NCBI GenBank assembly: GCA_029940345.1
Contig: JAOZRC010000171.1
Location: forward strand, 1-9,295
DNA: 9,295 bases
DNA from: Desulfobacterales bacterium
Lineage (GTDB): Bacteria; Desulfobacterota; Desulfobacteria; Desulfobacterales; JAUCGF01
Reading direction: 5' to 3'
The position numbers and the translations under genes are program-made. The notes under the pieces were generated by a model. That model was given only the letters and a program-made list of their open reading frames with translations, did no database searches and was not told where the DNA came from. Below, piece by piece: positions 6,455 through 9,295 of this stretch; the first letter of the stretch is position 1; each line of letters begins with the position of its first letter.

Positions 6455-7861
6455 TTAATGGATACGTTTAACCTTTAAATTATCAAACGCCACAGTCTGT
6501 CTGCCGCAGACTCTGACACCGATTTTTTTGATGTCTATATCGGGCATCGCTCCCGTCGTGACCAATTTATTGTTCATATAATACTTAAATTGCCCCTTTT
6601 TAACGCGTACACGATGGACATTGGCAATCTCACCGTCACCGGGATGACCGCATTTTATATAGCCGGATTCCTTTTTATATGTATCAACCGCATACCACGA
6701 GTACTCTGCATTGCCCGTACTGTGTAAGTGAAACGCTAAAAAATTAGTAAAATTTTGTGCTAAAACCAGACCATAAGCTCCCTGTTCACCGTTTTTCCAG
6801 ACACTTTTAAGGCTTACCTCAAAATTACCGTCCAGCGGCATATCAATAGCAGTGAAAAAGCAGGTGTCTTTTTCATTGGCACGATAATAATACATATTAT
6901 TTTCAAAATAGCGATGGCTTATCAATTTGCTCTTGGGCGTCCACCCCGCATCCGGTGTATCGAAGGATTCATCCATGATGATTTTCTTCCTGTTAGTATC
7001 ATCAACGGATAAAATTTTCAAATGATCAAACGCAACCGTTTGATCGCCGCAGTTGCGAACTGCAATAGAGCCAAATGGTCCGGTCTTATTGAGTTGCCCG
7101 CGGGCAACGGATACATCGTTTACAAAATATTCGTATTCCCCCTTTTTGACTTTCAGGCGTTGGGTGTTCGCTGTTTTGCCATCTCCCTGATGCGCTCTAT
7201 CTTCGGTCCAGTTTGCCGCCCGCGCCCATTCATTATTCACCATCGTGCCGACGCGGGCGGAACCGTCCGCATTGATCTGAAAACTATAAAAACTGGTTTT
7301 TTGAGCCGCATCAACCAGCATAAAGCCGTATTCGTCATATTGGCCTTTTAGCCATACAGATGTCAATTCTATTTCATAATTTGCGGGAAACTTAACCGGA
7401 ATCTGATCCCATGAACAAAAGCCTTGATTATTATTAGCGTACATATAGCGCCCATCCTGAAAATCACGTTTGATTTCATAATTTTCACCTATCGGCCAGT
7501 TGTTCTTATTATTGGTAAATGATTCTACGAATTGAATTTTGCCAGTCTGGTTTGATTCCGGACGGTGCTTGCGAGTATCATCGGGATCGCTAACAATGAT
7601 GTTACGTATCGTTATCAAAAGGATAATTGCGCCAAAGATAATAAATTTCTTTTTGCGGCCTCTTTTTTTAGCAAATTCATCTCGCACCTGTTTGGCTATC
7701 TGGTCAATATTTTGACGTGAAAGGGATGTCATTTCGGCCAGCGCTTCGCGGTTGGCCTCGCGATCCAACTCCAGTTCCTGCCTTTGACGGATCGTTTCAT
7801 CCTGTGTCAATACGCGTTTGCGAATCTCTTCCTGAATACGTTCTTCTATCTTTTTTTTCAT
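6455..7861 (-). CDS. Membrane-anchored protein with coiled coil and two tandem lectin-like domains
   Basis: A 468-residue protein of no named family I recognise. Residues 1-65 are highly charged and helical, probably a cytoplasmic coiled coil. KKRGRKKK (about 65-72) precedes a single hydrophobic helix (about 73-90), giving an N-in, C-out topology. The rest is two related domains (about 108-280 and 293-468), each opening with (V/D)ESF(T/D) and ending in G(D/R)QTVAFD(H/N)LK(I/V). Shared blocks include SVW-KGxxxxYG(F/L) and A(N)xxRxxVKKGxxxYxxN. This pattern resembles concanavalin/LamG-like jelly rolls such as the DUF1080 (3-keto-disaccharide hydrolase) fold, which often bind glycans; no catalytic residues can be assigned. 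Each domain keeps a Cys pair, so disulfides are possible. ATG at 7861 is used; an in-frame GTG lies three codons upstream. Neither has a strong Shine-Dalgarno. It lies 19 nt before the outer-membrane protein gene. Confidence 0.8.
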   Translation of the reverse strand: MKKKIEERIQEEIRKRVLTQDETIRQRQELELDREANREALAEMTSLSRQNIDQIAKQVRDEFAKKRGRKKKFIIFGAIILLITIRNIIVSDPDDTRKHRPESNQTGKIQFVESFTNNKNNWPIGENYEIKRDFQDGRYMYANNNQGFCSWDQIPVKFPANYEIELTSVWLKGQYDEYGFMLVDAAQKTSFYSFQINADGSARVGTMVNNEWARAANWTEDRAHQGDGKTANTQRLKVKKGEYEYFVNDVSVARGQLNKTGPFGSIAVRNCGDQTVAFDHLKILSVDDTNRKKIIMDESFDTPDAGWTPKSKLISHRYFENNMYYYRANEKDTCFFTAIDMPLDGNFEVSLKSVWKNGEQGAYGLVLAQNFTNFLAFHLHSTGNAEYSWYAVDTYKKESGYIKCGHPGDGEIANVHRVRVKKGQFKYYMNNKLVTTGAMPDIDIKKIGVRVCGRQTVAFDNLKVKRIH

Positions 7862-8352
7862 ATCTATCACATGTTATTTAATAAAAATCATTACACGCCC
7901 GAAACAACGTTCAAATCCGGGTAATCCTAATCTGTTCAATCAATAAATTGGTATTGGATTGAACCTAAAATGTCAAATATATAGTTGGTGTTTTCGGAAA
8001 AGAACAAACTATAATGATCTGATTTGGGGTCTGAAAAAATTGGAACATGTTCTGCCTGTAAATTGGAATTAAAGAGTCTTCACGTGGCTAATATATATGG
8101 TAAGAAATGTTTTTTATGGTAAAGTTTGGTGAAATCAAACGGGGAGTTTGTGACAAGAAGTGAATGTGAGGCTTTAATAGCGGACTACAAGCTTCATCTT
8201 GCAATTATAGACATTCAGATAATCAATGTCACTACGTTTCGGTCGAAGAGACATGCTACAGTGTATATATCTCATCCCCTGGCCTTGTGACATTATTTAT
8301 CTGGAAGTCTATGGCACCTGGAAAAGCCGAAACGGGAACACTATAATTTTGA
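7862..8352. other. AT-rich intergenic region without a convincing gene
   Basis: This ~490-bp stretch separates the lectin-like gene from the tRNA. It should hold the minus-strand promoter of the 7861-5611 gene pair, and TTGACA is present on the minus strand at 7971-7976. The hexamer 17 nt downstream is only TACCAA, so the promoter is not secure. It also contains an inverted repeat (7934-7964) and an isolated palindrome CAAGCTTCATCTTGC (8188-8202) like those at 5512-5563 and 8525-8540. A 46-codon GTG-started frame at 8150-8290 follows GGGGAG by only 3 nt and resembles nothing I know. Confidence 0.6.
7934..7964. promoter_or_regulatory. Inverted repeat upstream of the lectin-like gene, possible operator
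   Basis: GTTCAATC (7934-7941) and GATTGAAC (7957-7964) are exact 8-bp inverted repeats with a 15-nt spacer. They lie about 75-100 bp upstream of the start at 7861 and just downstream of a minus-strand TTGACA (7971-7976). The position suits a repressor operator, but there is no independent support. Confidence 0.25.
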
Positions 8353-8425
8353 AGCCGACGGGCGGATTCGAACCGCCTGCCTGCTGATTACGAATCAGCT
8401 GCTCTACCAACTGAGCTACGCCGGC
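8353..8425 (-). tRNA. tRNA-Thr (anticodon CGT)
   Basis: The minus strand folds into a complete 73-nt cloverleaf. The acceptor GCCGGCG pairs with CGTCGGC (one G-U). The D arm is GCTC-AGTTGGTA-GAGC, the anticodon stem is GCTGA/TCAGC around loop TTCGTAA, and the T arm is GGCGG-TTCGAAT-CCGCC. The anticodon CGT (8390-8392) reads ACG, threonine. The 3' CCA is not encoded (the strand continues TTC), so it would be added after transcription. There is no intron or missing arm. Confidence 0.95.
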
Positions 8426-8435
8426 AATATGCTGT

Positions 8436-8464
8436 TCAATACTGTATTTGTTATGGAAAAGCAA
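8436..8464 (-). promoter_or_regulatory. Possible promoter of the tRNA-Thr gene
   Basis: On the minus strand TTGCTT (8459-8464) and TATTGA (8436-8441) are separated by 17 nt, with the -10-like box about 10 nt before the tRNA 5' end. Both boxes match the sigma-70 consensus only partly (about 4 of 6 each). Confidence 0.3.
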
Positions 8465-8524
8465 GGGAAATATGATAAGCGGTCGTATACTGATCCAATT
8501 TTGTCTTTTCCAGAATAGCGGAAT

Positions 8525-8540
8525 GCGAGCTTCAGCTTGC
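8525..8540. repeat. Short palindrome of the GCAAGCTTCAGCTTGC family
   Basis: GCGAGCTTCAGCTTGC differs by one base from GCAAGCTTCAGCTTGC at 5512-5527 and is the complement-type match of 5548-5563. A further partial copy, CAAGCTTCATCTTGC, lies at 8188-8202. Dispersed intergenic copies in this style are REP-like. Confidence 0.6.
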
Positions 8541-8772
8541 TTGAGTTTTCTGAAAAAACCAAGCTTGATGGTATCAAAAAAGTCAAAACCTCCAAAATGT
8601 TGCAAACTCACGAGTTCCACGACGTGAAACGTGAAGAACTGCCGCGAGATATGCGAGGATGCCGAATAATCTCGTACCGAAATCAGACGTTACAATTTCC
8701 GGTGGTATTTCAGATGATGTATGACATCTCATTCACACAAAGTGTTATGTCCCTGATGCTCTGTGACGTAGG

Positions 8773-9062
8773 CTTTTAATAGGTTCTATCTCTGTAACTT
8801 GCCATCTGAACGGTTCTCCGATTACATCAGCTGTCTCCTCTAGAGGCAGTTCTTTGCCACAATTTTTACATTTGTCAGCATAGTGAGGAATAATTTCATC
8901 AACATCCTCAACAGGCATCAGTTTCCTGGCAGTTCCTTTATGGCCGGACAGACCGCCGGGTTTAAGCTTTTGGGGATATTTATCCTTGGGCTCATTTGAC
9001 GACGGCGGCTTAGAAGAAGTTATCGAAGTTTTTCCAGCAGGGCAATCTTTTTCTTTATGTGA
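8773..9062 (-). pseudogene. IS66-family transposase fragment, N-terminal part only
   Basis: Read on the minus strand, this stretch encodes hallmarks of the IS66 transposase N-terminus: SSKPPSSN, then KPGGLSGHKGTARKL, then VDEIIPHYADKCKNCGKELP, which is the start of the IS66 zinc-finger domain with its first CxxC. Homology stops near WQVTEIEPIK, before the second CxxC and the whole DDE catalytic domain. The frame closes at 8745 and has no proper start, being blocked by a stop at 9069-9071. The start of the protein and the accessory tnpA/tnpB-type genes are absent. It is a decayed remnant and cannot be active. It is bounded by near-identical direct repeats GTGACGTAGGCT (8763-8774) and GTGATGTAGGCT (9059-9070). 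The right one runs into a MITE-like element. Confidence 0.75.
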
Positions 9063-9068
9063 TGTAGG

Positions 9069-9192
9069 CTACAACACAAGGCGGGACAAAGTAAAGCGGA
9101 AAGCTGTTCCGCTTCTTCAACCTCAATGCGGCTATGAACGACGCGGAACAGCTTTCCGCTTTACATTAGTGTCCCGGCTTATGTTGGTAGCC
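9069..9192. mobile_element. MITE-like inverted-repeat element, non-coding
   Basis: Arms 9091-9112 and 9143-9164 are exact 22-nt reverse complements around a 30-nt loop. The pairing extends imperfectly outward, through GGGACA/TGTCCC-type sequence, to CTAC (9069-9072) and GTAG (9187-9190). The element is flanked by GTGATGTAGG on both sides (9059-9068 and 9193-9202), a possible 10-bp target-site duplication. It carries no transposase. A plus-strand open frame through it (8986-9201) is an artefact. Confidence 0.65.
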
Positions 9193-9217
9193 GTGATGTA
9201 GGGTGTGTACAGAGATT

Positions 9218-9295
9218 GTAGGGTGCGTCAGGCGTCAGCCGTAACGCACCAAAATCATCATCCAAACTATTTTATATATAAACACGGTGCGTTAC
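9218..9295. repeat. REP/BIME-type repeat, cut by the window edge
   Basis: GGTGCGT (9222-9228) pairs with ACGCACC (9244-9250), with an inner GGC/GCC stem. GTAACGCACC (9241-9250) recurs inverted as GGTGCGTTAC (9286-9295) at the edge, so two facing hairpin units are likely, the second incomplete. The opening GTAGGGTG matches the end of the element at 1441-1612. Confidence 0.7.

Larger units (their letters stand above)
8426..8744. other. Intergenic region right of the tRNA
   Basis: About 320 bp with no supportable gene. It contains the tRNA promoter candidate and a palindrome GCGAGCTTCAGCTTGC (8525-8540). An 80-codon plus-strand open frame (8537-8779) begins within the repeat sequence and ends in the direct repeat bounding the IS66 fragment; its protein resembles nothing I recognise. 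Confidence 0.5.

Noticed and set aside
8150..8290. 46-codon GTG-started frame after GGGGAG
   Set aside because: The ribosome binding site is only 3 nt from the start, the frame crosses a repeat palindrome (8188-8202), and the product resembles nothing known.
8353..8425. tRNA-Thr as an integration (att) site
   Set aside because: I found no second copy of the tRNA 3' end and no integrase gene in the window.
8309..8620. 103-codon minus-strand open frame containing AQLVEQLIRNQQAGGSNPP
   Set aside because: This is the familiar translation of a tRNA gene and its flanks; the tRNA-Thr explains it.
8537..8779. 80-codon plus-strand open frame
   Set aside because: It begins in repeat sequence, ends in the direct repeat bounding the IS66 fragment, has no ribosome binding site and no recognisable family.
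8986..9201. 71-codon plus-strand open frame
   Set aside because: It runs antisense to the IS66 fragment and then through the MITE-like inverted repeat.

Overview
The window looks like a chromosomal stretch of a Gram-negative bacterium. The evidence is a signal-peptide-bearing beta-barrel outer-membrane protein ending in an aromatic residue, a type I signal peptide on a periplasmic binding protein, and AAAGGAGG-type ribosome binding sites. FG-GAP/VCBS repeats and the abundant small palindromic repeats would fit a Desulfobacterota-like or related environmental proteobacterium. That placement is an impression from style, not a proof.

Layout: positions 1-346 hold the 3' end of a plus-strand FG-GAP/VCBS repeat protein whose last codons come from a small palindromic repeat. 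Positions 440-5452 hold a minus-strand four-gene ABC transporter operon of the BMP/PnrA purine-nucleoside type. In transcription order it is: binding protein (5452-4259), double-NBD ATPase (4154-2691), permease 1 (2671-1628), permease 2 (1423-440). Upstream on the same strand are a small outer-membrane beta-barrel protein (6435-5611) and, 19 nt before it, a membrane-anchored protein (7861-6455) with a coiled-coil N-terminus, one transmembrane helix and two tandem copies of a lectin-like domain. Positions 7862-8352 contain no convincing gene. A tRNA-Thr(CGT) lies on the minus strand at 8353-8425. The right end (8426-9295) is a repeat graveyard: an IS66-type transposase fragment, a 124-bp MITE-like inverted-repeat element flanked by a 10-bp direct repeat, and a REP/BIME-type element running off the edge.

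How it works together: the binding protein would capture a nucleoside-like ligand in the periplasm, the two permeases would form the membrane channel, and the ATPase would power import. The first NBD carries the good Walker A and B motifs and the second carries the good LSGGN signature, so one competent ATP site is expected. The transporter genes are separated by palindromic elements: a perfect 19-bp hairpin after the binding-protein gene and a 172-bp inverted-repeat element between the permeases. These probably tune the relative expression of the subunits. The outer-membrane protein and the tandem lectin-like protein are probably co-transcribed. Whether they serve the transporter is unknown.

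The most notable observations are the tandem lectin-like membrane protein paired with a beta-barrel, the REP-type sequence that supplies the C-terminus of the VCBS protein, the palindromes in nearly every spacer of the transporter operon, and the nested mobile-element remnants at the right end. No CRISPR array, defence system, phage gene or intact transposase is visible.
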